NCBI GenBank assembly: GCA_002375695.1
Contig: DFMO01000015.1
Span: 62,001 to 126,000, forward strand
DNA: 64,000 bases
Direction of reading: 5' to 3'
Source: Flavobacteriaceae bacterium UBA3591
Lineage (GTDB): Bacteria > Bacteroidota > Bacteroidia > Flavobacteriales > Flavobacteriaceae
Shown in pieces: positions 16,762 to 25,899 of this stretch (positions within the stretch are counted from its first letter, which is position 1; each line of letters starts with the position of its first letter). The notes below the pieces were generated by a model, which saw only the letters and a program-made list of their open reading frames with translations, was not told the DNA's origin and made no database searches. Both the position numbers and the translations under genes were made by a program.

Positions 16762-18183
16762 ATGGTTAGACAAACCTACATATCTGCATTAAAAAACCCA
16801 ATTTTTAGAACCATTTCAAAAGCTTCCAAAAATTTAAATTTGGAAAGTTATGTAATTGGTGGTTTTGTACGCGATTTTCTGTTAAAACGCGGCGAAGCCA
16901 AAGATATCGATATTGTCACCGTTGGCAATGGTATTGAGCTTGCGCAAGAAGTTGCTAAACTACTACCCGGAAAGCCAAAGGTTTCAATTTTTAAAACATA
17001 CGGCACGGCTATGCTAAAAAGCGGCGGTATTGAGCTAGAATTTGTAGGCGCCCGAAAAGAATCGTATACCGAAGAAAGTAGAAATCCAGCTGTTGAAAAT
17101 GGCACTTTGGAAGACGATCAAAACCGTAGAGATTTTACCATAAATGCCTTGGCAATTAGTTTAAGCGATAATACGTATGGCGAATTGCTCGACCCTTTTG
17201 GTGGAATTGCAGATTTAAATAACAAAATTATTCGCACGCCGCTCGACCCCGATGTTACTTACAGCGACGATCCTTTGCGAATGCTACGTGCTATTCGATT
17301 TGCTACGCAATTAGATTTTAAAATTGAAAAAGCCTCATTAGATTCTATTACGCGCAATGCCGAACGAATTAAGATTATTTCAAAAGAGCGCATTGTAGAC
17401 GAATTGCATAAAATTTTACTTGCCGAGGTGCCTTCAAAAGGGTTTGCACTTTTACATAAAACTGGCTTGTTAAAATTTATTTTACCCGAATTGGTTGCCC
17501 TACAAGGAATTGATGAAAAGGAAGGGCAAACTCACAAAGACAATTTTTGGCATACGCTCGAAGTAGTAGATAATATTGCAAAGGCCACCGATGATTTGTG
17601 GTTGCGCTGGGCGGCATTGCTTCACGATATTGGGAAAGCACCTACCAAGAAATTTGACAAAAAGCAAGGTTGGACTTTTCACACTCACGAATTTGTAGGC
17701 GCAAAAATGGTTTACAAATTATTTAAAAGGTTAAAAATGCCATTGAACGACAAGATGAAATTTGTTCAAAAAATGGTTTTAATGAGCTCCCGCCCTATTG
17801 TTTTGGCTAGCGATGTTACCGATAGCGCTGTAAGACGCTTAATTTTTGATGCAGGCGAAAATGTAGACGATTTAATGACGCTTTGTGAGGCCGACATTAC
17901 AACTAAAAACCCAAAAAAGTTTAAAAGATATCACGCCAATTTTAAATTGGTACGTGAAAAAATAGTTGAAGTTGAAGCGCGCGACCACGTTCGTAATTTT
18001 CAACCCCCAGTTTCGGGCGAAGAGATTATGAAAACTTTTAATTTAAAGCCTTCGCGAGAGATAGGAATAATAAAAGATGCAATTAAAGAAGCTATTCTCG
18101 AAGGTGAAATTCCGAATGAATACGAGGCCGCAAAAGAATTTATGTTGAAAAAAGGAAAAGATTTAGGGCTAACCCCCAATTAA
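16762..18183 (+). CDS. cca: CCA tRNA nucleotidyltransferase, HD-domain type
   Basis: 473 aa from ATG at 16762 (VRQTYISALKNPIF). A GTG 21 bases upstream is in frame but lies inside the repeat at 16712-16753. Nucleotidyltransferase head: YVIGGFVRDFLLKRGEAKDIDIVTVG with catalytic DID, and RRDFTINALA; the neck/body has DPLRMLRAIRFATQLDF. Residues about 265-400 contain an HD phosphohydrolase domain, WAALLHDIGKAPTK. It adds or repairs the 3' CCA of tRNAs; HD-containing versions can also have phosphatase or phosphodiesterase activity. It is probably transcribed with tsaC, giving a tRNA-maturation pair. Confidence 0.93.
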   Translation: MVRQTYISALKNPIFRTISKASKNLNLESYVIGGFVRDFLLKRGEAKDIDIVTVGNGIELAQEVAKLLPGKPKVSIFKTYGTAMLKSGGIELEFVGARKESYTEESRNPAVENGTLEDDQNRRDFTINALAISLSDNTYGELLDPFGGIADLNNKIIRTPLDPDVTYSDDPLRMLRAIRFATQLDFKIEKASLDSITRNAERIKIISKERIVDELHKILLAEVPSKGFALLHKTGLLKFILPELVALQGIDEKEGQTHKDNFWHTLEVVDNIAKATDDLWLRWAALLHDIGKAPTKKFDKKQGWTFHTHEFVGAKMVYKLFKRLKMPLNDKMKFVQKMVLMSSRPIVLASDVTDSAVRRLIFDAGENVDDLMTLCEADITTKNPKKFKRYHANFKLVREKIVEVEARDHVRNFQPPVSGEEIMKTFNLKPSREIGIIKDAIKEAILEGEIPNEYEAAKEFMLKKGKDLGLTPN

Positions 18184-18425
18184 TAGTTGAATTAAGTAGA
18201 AAACGCTGCTGTAATAGCATTTTAAAATAATTGCAATCAAAACAATAGCCATTGTGTGCGTTGTGATAAAACAACGACCAAACAGAGTACAAGCACAATG
18301 CAAAGCATAAAATTAAAAAAAGAAAACTCAATGAATTCGCGATTATACGCGCAAGTAAAAATAAATAATTTGTGAATTCGCAGTACTAAAATTCCGGCGA
18401 AGTCACCGTTAAAATCATAAATATA

Positions 18426-19445
18426 GTGGCAAACAAAGACAACAAAAAAGTAATTTACTGGCTCCTTACGGGCTGTTTACTTATTTTTATTATGGTAGTG
18501 GTAGGCGGAATAACACGTTTAACGCATTCCGGACTTTCAATTTCAAGTTATAAATTAATTTCGGGTACAATCCCACCGTTAAATGAAGCCGAATGGATAG
18601 CTGAATTTGAACATTACAAACAGTTTCCCGAATATCAAAAACTTCACAATCATTTCGACTTAGAAGATTTTAAAGACATCTATTTTTGGGAATACATACA
18701 CCGCGTATTAGGTAGGTTGCTCGGAATTGTATTTATCATTCCGTTTTTCTATTTTTTATTTAAAAAACAACTTTCAAAATCCACTATTAAAAAAGCATTA
18801 ATCCTACTTTTCCTTGGTGGTTTTCAAGGGTTTTTAGGTTGGTATATGGTAAAAAGTGGTTTGGTAGATAGACCAAGCGTGAGCCATTATAGATTAGCCA
18901 TGCACCTTACTACTGCATTTATAACATTTGCATACACTTTTTGGGTAGCGTTAGATTTAATTTATCCAACCAAAAAAGTAGTTGATACACACTTTAGAAA
19001 TATTGTACGTTTTGCGATGGCGGTATTGCTGCTTCAAATAATTTGGGGGGCCTTTGTAGCTGGTCTCGATGCGGGTTGGATTCATAATAGCTGGCCTTTA
19101 ATGGCAGACGGAAAACTAATACACGAAACAGTGTACATAGAACAATCACCATTATGGCGCAATTTTGTTGAAGGGAAAAGCGGTGTTCAATTTATTCACC
19201 GTTATATGGCTTATATCGTAGTAGGAATTATAATTTATATGTGGTACAAAGCCAGAAAAATGAATTTAACCAAGCTGCAAAAGCACGGTATTAATGCGTT
19301 ATTATTTTTGGTCGTGGTACAATTTATTTTAGGCGTGTTTACCCTACTGCTTCAAGTGCCCGTTACACTGGGCGTTTTACACCAAGTAACAGCCTTTTTC
19401 TTATTGGCAGCAATGACTTTTGTTTTACATAGGTTTTCAAAATAA
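18426..19445 (+). CDS. ctaA: Heme A synthase (COX15/CtaA)
   Basis: 339 aa, GTG start (ANKDNKKVIYWLLTGCLLIF). About eight transmembrane helices. Signature GGITRLTHSGLSI follows helix 1, and four conserved heme-binding His regions are present: EYIHRVLGR, the helix AMHLTTAFITF, FIHRYMAYI and LHQVTAFF. It oxidises the C8 methyl of heme O to make heme A for aa3-type cytochrome oxidase. It stands alone; other oxidase-assembly genes are not in the window. The 242-base gap upstream (18184-18425) holds no evident promoter box or gene. Confidence 0.94.
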   Translation: MANKDNKKVIYWLLTGCLLIFIMVVVGGITRLTHSGLSISSYKLISGTIPPLNEAEWIAEFEHYKQFPEYQKLHNHFDLEDFKDIYFWEYIHRVLGRLLGIVFIIPFFYFLFKKQLSKSTIKKALILLFLGGFQGFLGWYMVKSGLVDRPSVSHYRLAMHLTTAFITFAYTFWVALDLIYPTKKVVDTHFRNIVRFAMAVLLLQIIWGAFVAGLDAGWIHNSWPLMADGKLIHETVYIEQSPLWRNFVEGKSGVQFIHRYMAYIVVGIIIYMWYKARKMNLTKLQKHGINALLFLVVVQFILGVFTLLLQVPVTLGVLHQVTAFFLLAAMTFVLHRFSK

Positions 19446-19490
19446 CTGTTCATAAAATGTAATTGAACCCAATTACTGTTACGAATTTTA

Positions 19491-19498
19491 TACCTTTG
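19491..19498 (+). promoter_or_regulatory. -7 promoter box (TACCTTTG)
   Basis: TACCTTTG fits TAnnTTTG and lies 21 bases before the ATG at 19520. A TTG at 19463 is 25 bases further upstream, slightly beyond the usual spacer. The position argues against translation starting at that TTG. Confidence 0.55.
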
Positions 19499-19519
19499 CA
19501 ACCCAAAAAAATTGAAAAA

Positions 19520-20038
19520 ATGATTTACCGGTTTAGAGTAATTCTCGACACACAAGAAGATGTATTCCGCGATTTAGAAATTAAAGCTTCGGCATCGTTA
19601 GAAGACCTCCACAATGCTATTACCCAGTCTTTTGGATTTGATGGCATGGAAATGGCTTCCTTTTACTTAAGCAATGAAAATTGGGAAGAAGGAGAAGAAA
19701 TTTCACTTTTTGACGTAAGTGACGAACCAGGAGGAAGACGCGTTATGAACGAAACCTTTTTGGAAGATGTTGTAGATGAAAAAAATACCCGAATGATCTA
19801 CGTTTACGATTTTTTAAGTATGTGGACATTTATGGTCGAACTTGCCGATATTGCGGAAGCCGAAGAAGGAGTTCTCTATCCAAACCTAATGTACGTTCAC
19901 GGTCAAATTCCGGCTGAAGCTCCCGAAAAAGAGTTTATTGCCGAAGAAATTGAAGAAGACGAATATGAAGAAGATTTAGATTTAGATCTAGACCCCGAAG
20001 ACTACGACAACCTCGATTTTGACGAAAACTGGAACTAA
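19520..20038 (+). CDS. Plasmid pRiA4b ORF-3 / IS1096 passenger (TnpR-like) family protein
   Basis: 172 aa from ATG 19520 (IYRFRVILDTQEDVFRDLEI). It shows the small alpha/beta fold of the pRiA4b ORF-3 family: LEDLHNAITQSFGFDGMEMASFYL, then MIYVYDFLSMWTFMVELADI. The last 30 residues are almost wholly acidic (EEIEEDEYEEDLDLDLDPEDYD). Relatives are named after a plasmid and an IS1096 passenger gene, but no transposase or terminal repeats are nearby and the flavobacterial version appears chromosomal. Function unknown. It is upstream and codirectional with the NdpA-like gene. Confidence 0.82.
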   Translation: MIYRFRVILDTQEDVFRDLEIKASASLEDLHNAITQSFGFDGMEMASFYLSNENWEEGEEISLFDVSDEPGGRRVMNETFLEDVVDEKNTRMIYVYDFLSMWTFMVELADIAEAEEGVLYPNLMYVHGQIPAEAPEKEFIAEEIEEDEYEEDLDLDLDPEDYDNLDFDENWN

Positions 20039-20095
20039 CAATTCTTTCGGTTTTATAGTCAAAACACATTATTAACTCACAACCTTTGCTATTAA

Positions 20096-21154
20096 ATGAT
20101 AAATCTTTTTAATACTCACATTGCTTCACTTTCTATACATCGCGTAGGTAATAAAAGTAGAAACGAAGCGATATTTCTTTCGGCACAACCCTATAAAATG
20201 GACGATGAAATTACGCCGTTATTAAAAGAATTCTTTTTAAAACCCTTTCGTGAAAAAGAGGAAAATTATTTTCAGTTTACACATGAAGCCGATTTAGAAT
20301 TTCACGAATTGTATAACAGCGCGACCAATATTTTTAACAATCCAGATAACGTTCACGAAGAGAGCCGAAAAATAGCGACCTATCTTTACAACCAGTCTGA
20401 ACACCCACATATTAAAAGTGGTGAGGTGTATGTTGCATATTTAGAAAATGTACAGTTAGACAATGTTAAAATGGACGCCATTGGTATTTTTAAATCTGAA
20501 TTAAAGCAAGACTTTCTACAGTTTGCCGAGGAGGGTAACCAGCTGGAAGCTATGTTACAACACGGGGTTAGCCTAAACAAACTCGATAAGGGATGTTTAA
20601 TTTTTAATTCGGAAAAAGAAGAAGGGTACAAAATTTTATCGGTAGATAGTAATAGATACGATGCGCGCTATTGGTTGGAAAGTTTTTTAGGTGTTGAGGC
20701 CTTTGCCGACGATAATTTTTACACAAAGAAATATTTAAAATTCTGTCAAGATTTTGCAAAAGATGTAGTGCTTCCTGCTGAAGATAAAAAGCAAGAAGTA
20801 ATGTTTATGAATCGCGCCGTAAATCACTTTGCTAAAAACGAAGAATTTGAAGAAACAGCTTTTATGAATGAGGTTATAGACAACCCCGATTTACTGCCCG
20901 AATTTCGGCATTATAAAAGCGAAAAAGCACCAAAGTACAGCATTGAAGATTTAACAACCTTCCCCATTGCAAACACTGCTGTTACTGCCGCGCGAAAGAA
21001 AATTAAAAATGTAATAAACCTCGATACCAACGTACAAATTAAGCTCGATTTTGTAAATACAGAAAGTGCCGAAAAATTTGTAGAAAAAGGATGGGATGAG
21101 GAAAAACAAATGTACTACTACTTAGTGTATTTTAATAAAGAAGTAAAGTCCTAA
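20096..21154 (+). CDS. Nucleoid-associated protein (NdpA/YejK family)
   Basis: 352 aa, ATG start (INLFNTHIASLSIHRVGNKSRNEAIFLS). It matches the 37-kDa nucleoid-associated protein family in length and pattern: a central YVAYLENVQLDNVKMDAIGIFKSE stretch and a later DLTTFPIANTAVTAARKKIKNVINLDTNVQIKLDF. In E. coli the homologue binds DNA and the nucleoid; the exact role is unsettled. A strong hairpin terminator follows the stop. Confidence 0.87.
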   Translation: MINLFNTHIASLSIHRVGNKSRNEAIFLSAQPYKMDDEITPLLKEFFLKPFREKEENYFQFTHEADLEFHELYNSATNIFNNPDNVHEESRKIATYLYNQSEHPHIKSGEVYVAYLENVQLDNVKMDAIGIFKSELKQDFLQFAEEGNQLEAMLQHGVSLNKLDKGCLIFNSEKEEGYKILSVDSNRYDARYWLESFLGVEAFADDNFYTKKYLKFCQDFAKDVVLPAEDKKQEVMFMNRAVNHFAKNEEFEETAFMNEVIDNPDLLPEFRHYKSEKAPKYSIEDLTTFPIANTAVTAARKKIKNVINLDTNVQIKLDFVNTESAEKFVEKGWDEEKQMYYYLVYFNKEVKS

Positions 21155-21186
21155 AAAAAAGCGACCCGTTTGGGTCGCTTTTTTGT
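21153..21186. terminator. Bidirectional terminator between ndpA-like gene and recQ
   Basis: Stem AAGCGACCC (21159-21167) / GGGTCGCTT (21172-21180) around a 4-base GTTT loop, with an A8 run before and a T6 run after. It can serve both convergent genes. Confidence 0.92.
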
Positions 21187-21187
21187 T

Positions 21188-23431
21188 TTAATTTCCTACT
21201 TCGCTAATAAATTTTATACGGTAAAGACGCAATTCTTCTTCGTCGTAATCGCCATCAAACTCGTCTAGCGCTTCTTCAATATTATCGGTTGTAGCTTCGA
21301 GAAAATACTCGTGAATTTCTTCTTGTTGATCTTCGTCTAAAACCTCATCGACCCAATAATTAATATTTAGTTTGGTACCGCTATAAACAATAGCTTCCAT
21401 TTCTTTAATAAATTCGGGCATTTCTAAACCTTTGGCACTCGCAATATCGGGCAGTGCCAACTTGCGATCTACGTTTTGTATAATATAAAGTTTTAACGCA
21501 CTATTACTTCCCGTAGATTTCACTCTAAAATCTTCGGGCCTAATAATATCGTTATCCTCAACGTACTTTTGAATGATTTTTACAAAAGGTTTTCCGTATT
21601 TTTTTGCTTTACCTTCTCCTACGCCGTGTACGTTGCTAAGCTCCTCTAGCGTTACAGGATATTTTAACGCCATATCTTCTAAAGATGGCTCTTGAAATAT
21701 TACATACGGCGGCAAGTCTAAATTGGTAGCTACTTTTTTAAGTTCGGCTTTTAAGAGCTTAAAGAGTTCTTTATCAACCACATCGGCTCCTTTTTGAGCC
21801 TTTACAATAACATCGTCATTGGCATCTTTAAAAGAGTGGTCTTCGGTCATCATAAAAGATTGTGGCGATTTAATAAAATCTTTTCCAGCTTTTGTTAAAT
21901 GAATTACTCCGTAAGTTTCAATATCTTTTCTAAGGTAACCCGCCACTAAAAGTTGGCGCAACAAAGCCATCCAATAGGCTGCATCATGATTAGATCCTGA
22001 ACCAAAATATGATTGCGCATCGGTGCGATGCGATTTAATTAACGCATTTGCTTTGCCTATTAAAACGTTTACAATCTCTTTACTTTTATACTGCTGGTTT
22101 GTTTTTGAAACTACTTCGAGCAACAACTTAGCATCGTCTTTGGCTTCGTGTTTCTTTTTAGGAAAACGCATATTGTCGTCCATCATTCCGCCTTCTCCCG
22201 TTTCATTGTCAAATTCTTCACCAAAATAATGCAGAATAAATTTTCTACGAGACATGGAGGTTTCGGCAAAACCTACTACTTCTTGTAAAAGCGCGTGCCC
22301 TATTTCCTGTTCGGCAACAGGTTTTCCGCTCATAAACTTTTCAAGTTTTTCTATGTCTTTATAGCTGTAAAAAGCCAAACAATGACCTTCGCCTCCATCG
22401 CGGCCGGCGCGCCCAGTTTCTTGATAATAGCTTTCAATACTTTTTGGAATATCGTTATGAATTACAAAGCGTACATCGGGTTTATCGATACCCATACCAA
22501 AGGCAATGGTAGCTACCACCACATCTACATCTTCCATCAAAAACATATCTTGATGTTTTACACGGGTTTTTGCGTCGAGACCGGCATGATATGGCACGGC
22601 TTTAATTCCGTTTACTTGTAATGTTTGGGCAAGTTCTTCTACTCTTTTTCGGCTTAAGCAGTAAATAATACCGCTTTTTCCTTCGTTCTTTTTTACAAAA
22701 CGAATTATATCGGCATTAACATTTTTGGTTTTTGGACGTATTTCGTAATATAAATTGGGCCTATTAAACGATGCCTTAAAAGTGTTGGCATCTGGCATGT
22801 TAAGATTTTTTAAAATATCTTCCTGCACCTTTGGCGTTGCAGTTGCAGTAAGCCCAATGATAGGAATATCCTCGCCAATACGCTCAATAATCCTTTTTAA
22901 ATTTCGGTATTCTGGCCTAAAGTCGTGACCCCATTCGCTTATACAATGGGCTTCATCGATTGCCATAAACGATATTTTTTGAGTTTGAAGAAAATCTACA
23001 TACTCGTCTTTTGTAAGCGATTCGGGGGCTACGTATAAAAGTTTTGTAACGCCGCTTTCAATATCGCTTTTTACTTTTCTAACCTCGGTTTTATTTAAAG
23101 ATGAATTTAAAACATGTGCTATTCCCTCTTCAGAAGAAAGCGCGCGTAAGGCATCAACTTGGTTTTTCATTAATGCTATTAGCGGTGAAACTACTATAGC
23201 TGTGCCGTCTTCCATAAGTGCGGGGAGTTGATAACAAAGCGATTTACCACCTCCCGTAGGCATAATTACAAAGGTATTATTGCCTTCTAAAATGCTTTTA
23301 ATTACTTCTTCCTGCAAGCCTTTAAACCGGGTAAACCCGAAATATTTCTTGAGGCTTGCATAAATGTCAATTTCTGCCACGTCCCTAGTGTTTTTTTTAA
23401 GATGCAGTTCAGTTTTAGTATCTAATAACAT
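21188..23431 (-). CDS. recQ: ATP-dependent DNA helicase RecQ
   Basis: 747 aa from ATG at 23431 (a TTG 18 bases upstream is less likely). Helicase core: KKYFGFTRFKGLQEEVI, Walker A MPTGGGKSLCYQLPA, DEAH box AIDEAHCISEWGHDFRPEY, TATATPKVQEDI, and motif VI QETGRAGRDG. RQC-like winged helix and a C-terminal HRDC domain (ALKYPVTLEELSNVHGVGEGKAKKYGKPF) follow. The zinc-binding module between core and RQC has lost its cysteines: where E. coli-type RecQ has C-RR...C-x2-C-x2-C, this protein reads SMSRRKFILHYFGEEFDNET and has none. RecQ unwinds DNA 3'-5' in recombination and fork repair. Confidence 0.94.
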   Translation of the reverse strand: MLLDTKTELHLKKNTRDVAEIDIYASLKKYFGFTRFKGLQEEVIKSILEGNNTFVIMPTGGGKSLCYQLPALMEDGTAIVVSPLIALMKNQVDALRALSSEEGIAHVLNSSLNKTEVRKVKSDIESGVTKLLYVAPESLTKDEYVDFLQTQKISFMAIDEAHCISEWGHDFRPEYRNLKRIIERIGEDIPIIGLTATATPKVQEDILKNLNMPDANTFKASFNRPNLYYEIRPKTKNVNADIIRFVKKNEGKSGIIYCLSRKRVEELAQTLQVNGIKAVPYHAGLDAKTRVKHQDMFLMEDVDVVVATIAFGMGIDKPDVRFVIHNDIPKSIESYYQETGRAGRDGGEGHCLAFYSYKDIEKLEKFMSGKPVAEQEIGHALLQEVVGFAETSMSRRKFILHYFGEEFDNETGEGGMMDDNMRFPKKKHEAKDDAKLLLEVVSKTNQQYKSKEIVNVLIGKANALIKSHRTDAQSYFGSGSNHDAAYWMALLRQLLVAGYLRKDIETYGVIHLTKAGKDFIKSPQSFMMTEDHSFKDANDDVIVKAQKGADVVDKELFKLLKAELKKVATNLDLPPYVIFQEPSLEDMALKYPVTLEELSNVHGVGEGKAKKYGKPFVKIIQKYVEDNDIIRPEDFRVKSTGSNSALKLYIIQNVDRKLALPDIASAKGLEMPEFIKEMEAIVYSGTKLNINYWVDEVLDEDQQEEIHEYFLEATTDNIEEALDEFDGDYDEEELRLYRIKFISEVGN

Positions 23432-23585
23432 TGTTATACTAATTAACAATTGTAATTTTACAACCTTATTAAGTAGACTGCATTTTAAATAAAAGTATTT
23501 AAATTAAGATTATTAAATTGATAAAATTGTATTTTAAATATACTAATTTCTGAAACAGTTACAAAAATTCAAAAGCAATATAATT

Positions 23586-24551
23586 TTGAACATAGAAGAT
23601 AGAATCATTTCCGTTGCAAAAGACACTATAGACACTGAAAGTAAAGCAATTGCAAACTTAGTAGATTTAGTGAATGAAGAATTTGCCGGCGCCGTAAACA
23701 CAATTTTTAATTCAAAAGGGCGCGTAATTGTTACCGGAATCGGCAAAAGTGCGAATATAGCTACAAAAATAGTGGCAACTTTAAACTCTACGGGCACCCC
23801 AGCAATTTTTATGCACGCCGCCGATGCTATCCACGGCGACCTTGGTACCATTCAAGAAAACGATACGGTAATTTGTATTTCAAAAAGTGGAAACACGCCC
23901 GAGATTAAGGTTTTGGTCCCCTTAATTAAGGCTATAGAAAACAAGTTAATTGCAATTACAGGAAACCGAGATTCTTTTTTAGGGCAACAAGCCGATTTTG
24001 TTTTAAATGCTTATGTTGAAAAGGAAGCTTGCCCCAATAATTTAGCACCTACTACCAGCACCACTGCCCAACTGGTAATTGGCGATGCCTTGGCTATGTG
24101 TTTGTTAGATTTAAAAGGTTTTTCAAGTAAAGATTTTGCAAAGTTTCATCCAGGAGGCTCACTGGGGAAAAAATTATATTTACGAGTGAGTAATTTAACC
24201 TCTTTAAACGAGATGCCACAAGTTGCGCCCAATACCGATGTTAAAGAAGTTATTGTTGAAATTTCAGAAAAAATGCTAGGCGTAACGGCCGTAGTTGAAG
24301 ACAATAAAATTGTAGGTATTATTACCGATGGTGACCTAAGACGAATGTTGACAAAAACCGATAATTTTGCGGGCTTAACAGCCAAAGATATTATGACGTA
24401 TAATCCTAAAAAAATTGCCAACAATGCTATGGCTGTTGAAGCTATGGAAATGATGGATAAATACGGGATTACTCAAATACTTGCCGAAGAAAACGGCAAA
24501 TACTGTGGGGTGGTTCATATTCATAATCTCACCAAAGAGGGTATTATATAA
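23586..24551 (+). CDS. kdsD: D-arabinose-5-phosphate isomerase (KdsD/KpsF/GutQ)
   Basis: 321 aa, TTG start (NIEDRIISVAKDTIDTES), chosen because homologues begin at this point. SIS domain: RVIVTGIGKSANIATKIVATLNSTGTPAIFMHAADAIHGDLG, then CISKSGNTPEIKVL and the family phrase NNLAPTTSTTAQLVIGDALA. Two CBS domains follow (about 205-321; DLRRML, ILAEENGKYCGVVHIHNL). It converts ribulose-5-P to arabinose-5-P, the first step to Kdo for LPS. Its stop overlaps the tatC start (TAATG), suggesting coupling. The gene is divergent from recQ across 154 bases. Confidence 0.95.
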   Translation: MNIEDRIISVAKDTIDTESKAIANLVDLVNEEFAGAVNTIFNSKGRVIVTGIGKSANIATKIVATLNSTGTPAIFMHAADAIHGDLGTIQENDTVICISKSGNTPEIKVLVPLIKAIENKLIAITGNRDSFLGQQADFVLNAYVEKEACPNNLAPTTSTTAQLVIGDALAMCLLDLKGFSSKDFAKFHPGGSLGKKLYLRVSNLTSLNEMPQVAPNTDVKEVIVEISEKMLGVTAVVEDNKIVGIITDGDLRRMLTKTDNFAGLTAKDIMTYNPKKIANNAMAVEAMEMMDKYGITQILAEENGKYCGVVHIHNLTKEGII

Positions 24552-25384
24552 TGAAGAAAATTGGTTCTCCCGAAAAAGAAATGTCCTTTTTGGACCACCT
24601 AGAAGAGTTGCGCTGGCACCTCATTAGGTCCACGGCTGCCGTGATGATTTTGGCAGTGTTGGCCTTTATTTTTAAAGACTTTATTTTTGACACCTTAATA
24701 TTTGGACCCAAGCGGCCAGATTTCCCTACCTATAGAATGTTTTGTAACATTTCGCAGGCAATGGGAATGGACTCTTTCTGCTTTCAAGAAATGCCTTTCC
24801 GAATTCAAAGTAGAACCGTTGGCGGGCAGTTTGCAGCACATATGTGGACCTCCATTTACGCGGGTATCATCGTAGCTTTTCCTTACATTCTTTATGAGTT
24901 TTGGAAGTTTATTAAACCCGGCTTAAAAGATAGTGAACGCCGAAGTAGCCGTGGATTTATTGTAATTGCATCGCTTCTTTTCTTTACGGGGGTACTTTTT
25001 GGATATTATTTAATAACCCCACTTTCAATAAACTTTTTAGGAAATTACCGAGTGAGTGAAGAGGTTTTTAACGACTTCGATCTGGATAGTTATATTTCGT
25101 TGGTACGTACTTCGGTATTGGCCTGCGGCATTGTTTTTGAACTTCCTATAATAATGTATATTCTTACTAAAATAGGATTAGTTACCCCCCAATTTCTTAG
25201 AAAGTACCGCAAATTTGCGTTAATTATTGTTTTATTACTTTCGGCAGTAATTACCCCTCCAGATATTGTAAGCCAAATAATGGTGGCTATTCCAATTTTA
25301 ATTTTATATGAAGTGAGTATTTATATTTCAAAAATTGTAATTAGAAATCAAGAAAAGGAATTGCGTAAACGCAAAGGCGCATAA
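24551..25384 (+). CDS. tatC: Sec-independent protein translocase TatC
   Basis: 277 aa, ATG overlapping the kdsD stop by one base. N-terminal MSFLDHLEELRWHLIRS is the conserved TatC opening (FxDHLxELR, signal-peptide docking Glu). Six transmembrane segments are visible, with MWTSIYAGIIVAFPYILYEFWKFIKPGLKDSERR and the ending LLSAVITPPDIVSQIMVAIPILILYEVSIYIS. It forms the receptor core of the twin-arginine pathway with TatA, which is not in this window. Confidence 0.96.
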   Translation: MKKIGSPEKEMSFLDHLEELRWHLIRSTAAVMILAVLAFIFKDFIFDTLIFGPKRPDFPTYRMFCNISQAMGMDSFCFQEMPFRIQSRTVGGQFAAHMWTSIYAGIIVAFPYILYEFWKFIKPGLKDSERRSSRGFIVIASLLFFTGVLFGYYLITPLSINFLGNYRVSEEVFNDFDLDSYISLVRTSVLACGIVFELPIIMYILTKIGLVTPQFLRKYRKFALIIVLLLSAVITPPDIVSQIMVAIPILILYEVSIYISKIVIRNQEKELRKRKGA

Positions 25385-25460
25385 TGGAATGGTGTAAGTT
25401 TAAATAATTTAAAAGACTAACCCATTTATAATAGTATTAATATTTCATATTTAAATTGCT

Positions 25461-25814
25461 ATGGAAACAAATTTGGTTGAAGAATTTAACGCGTATCGCG
25501 AAAAGATGAATTCTAAAATGCTTGCAGAAAACAATAAAACTCTGAAACGTATTTTTAATTTAGACACCAACGCATTTACGGAAGGAGCACTTTCAAAAAA
25601 AACCAAAGAGCTTTTAGGTTTAGGGAATTCGCTGGTATTGCGTTGTGACGACTGTGTGCGTTATCACTTAGAAGAATGCTATAAACTGGGGTTAACTAAA
25701 GAAGAAGTAGTTGAAGGGATGAGCATTTCGCTTCTTATTGGCGGTACTATTGTTATTCCGCACCTTCGAAGAGCTTTTGAATATTGGGAAGCCTTAGAAG
25801 CGCAAAGTGCTTAA
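25461..25814 (+). CDS. Carboxymuconolactone decarboxylase family protein (AhpD-like)
   Basis: 117 aa, ATG start. All-helical CMD fold with the redox motif C62-D-D-C65...H69 (CDDCVRYH), followed by ECYKLGLTKEEVVEGMSISLLIGGTIVIPHLRRAFEYWE. The CxxC plus His argues for an AhpD-like peroxidase or disulfide activity rather than a true decarboxylase. It lies between tatC and lptB and is probably codirectional with them. Confidence 0.88.
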   Translation: METNLVEEFNAYREKMNSKMLAENNKTLKRIFNLDTNAFTEGALSKKTKELLGLGNSLVLRCDDCVRYHLEECYKLGLTKEEVVEGMSISLLIGGTIVIPHLRRAFEYWEALEAQSA

Positions 25815-25899
25815 TTAATAAGCAGATTCTATATTTCGCCACCAATATTTAATATATTCGTAAAACCGATAAACCGTTACTAAAATATATTCCTACTAC

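Noticed and set aside
18184..18425. Possible small RNA or gene between cca and ctaA
   Set aside because: No promoter box, hairpin terminator or coding pattern; I see nothing in it.
19520..20038. IS1096-type mobile element
   Set aside because: Only a passenger-family relative is present; no transposase, terminal repeats or target duplication was found.
23581..23588. TAATTTTG as promoter of kdsD
   Set aside because: It overlaps the only plausible start codon (TTG 23586) for the conserved N-terminus, so it is probably a chance match.
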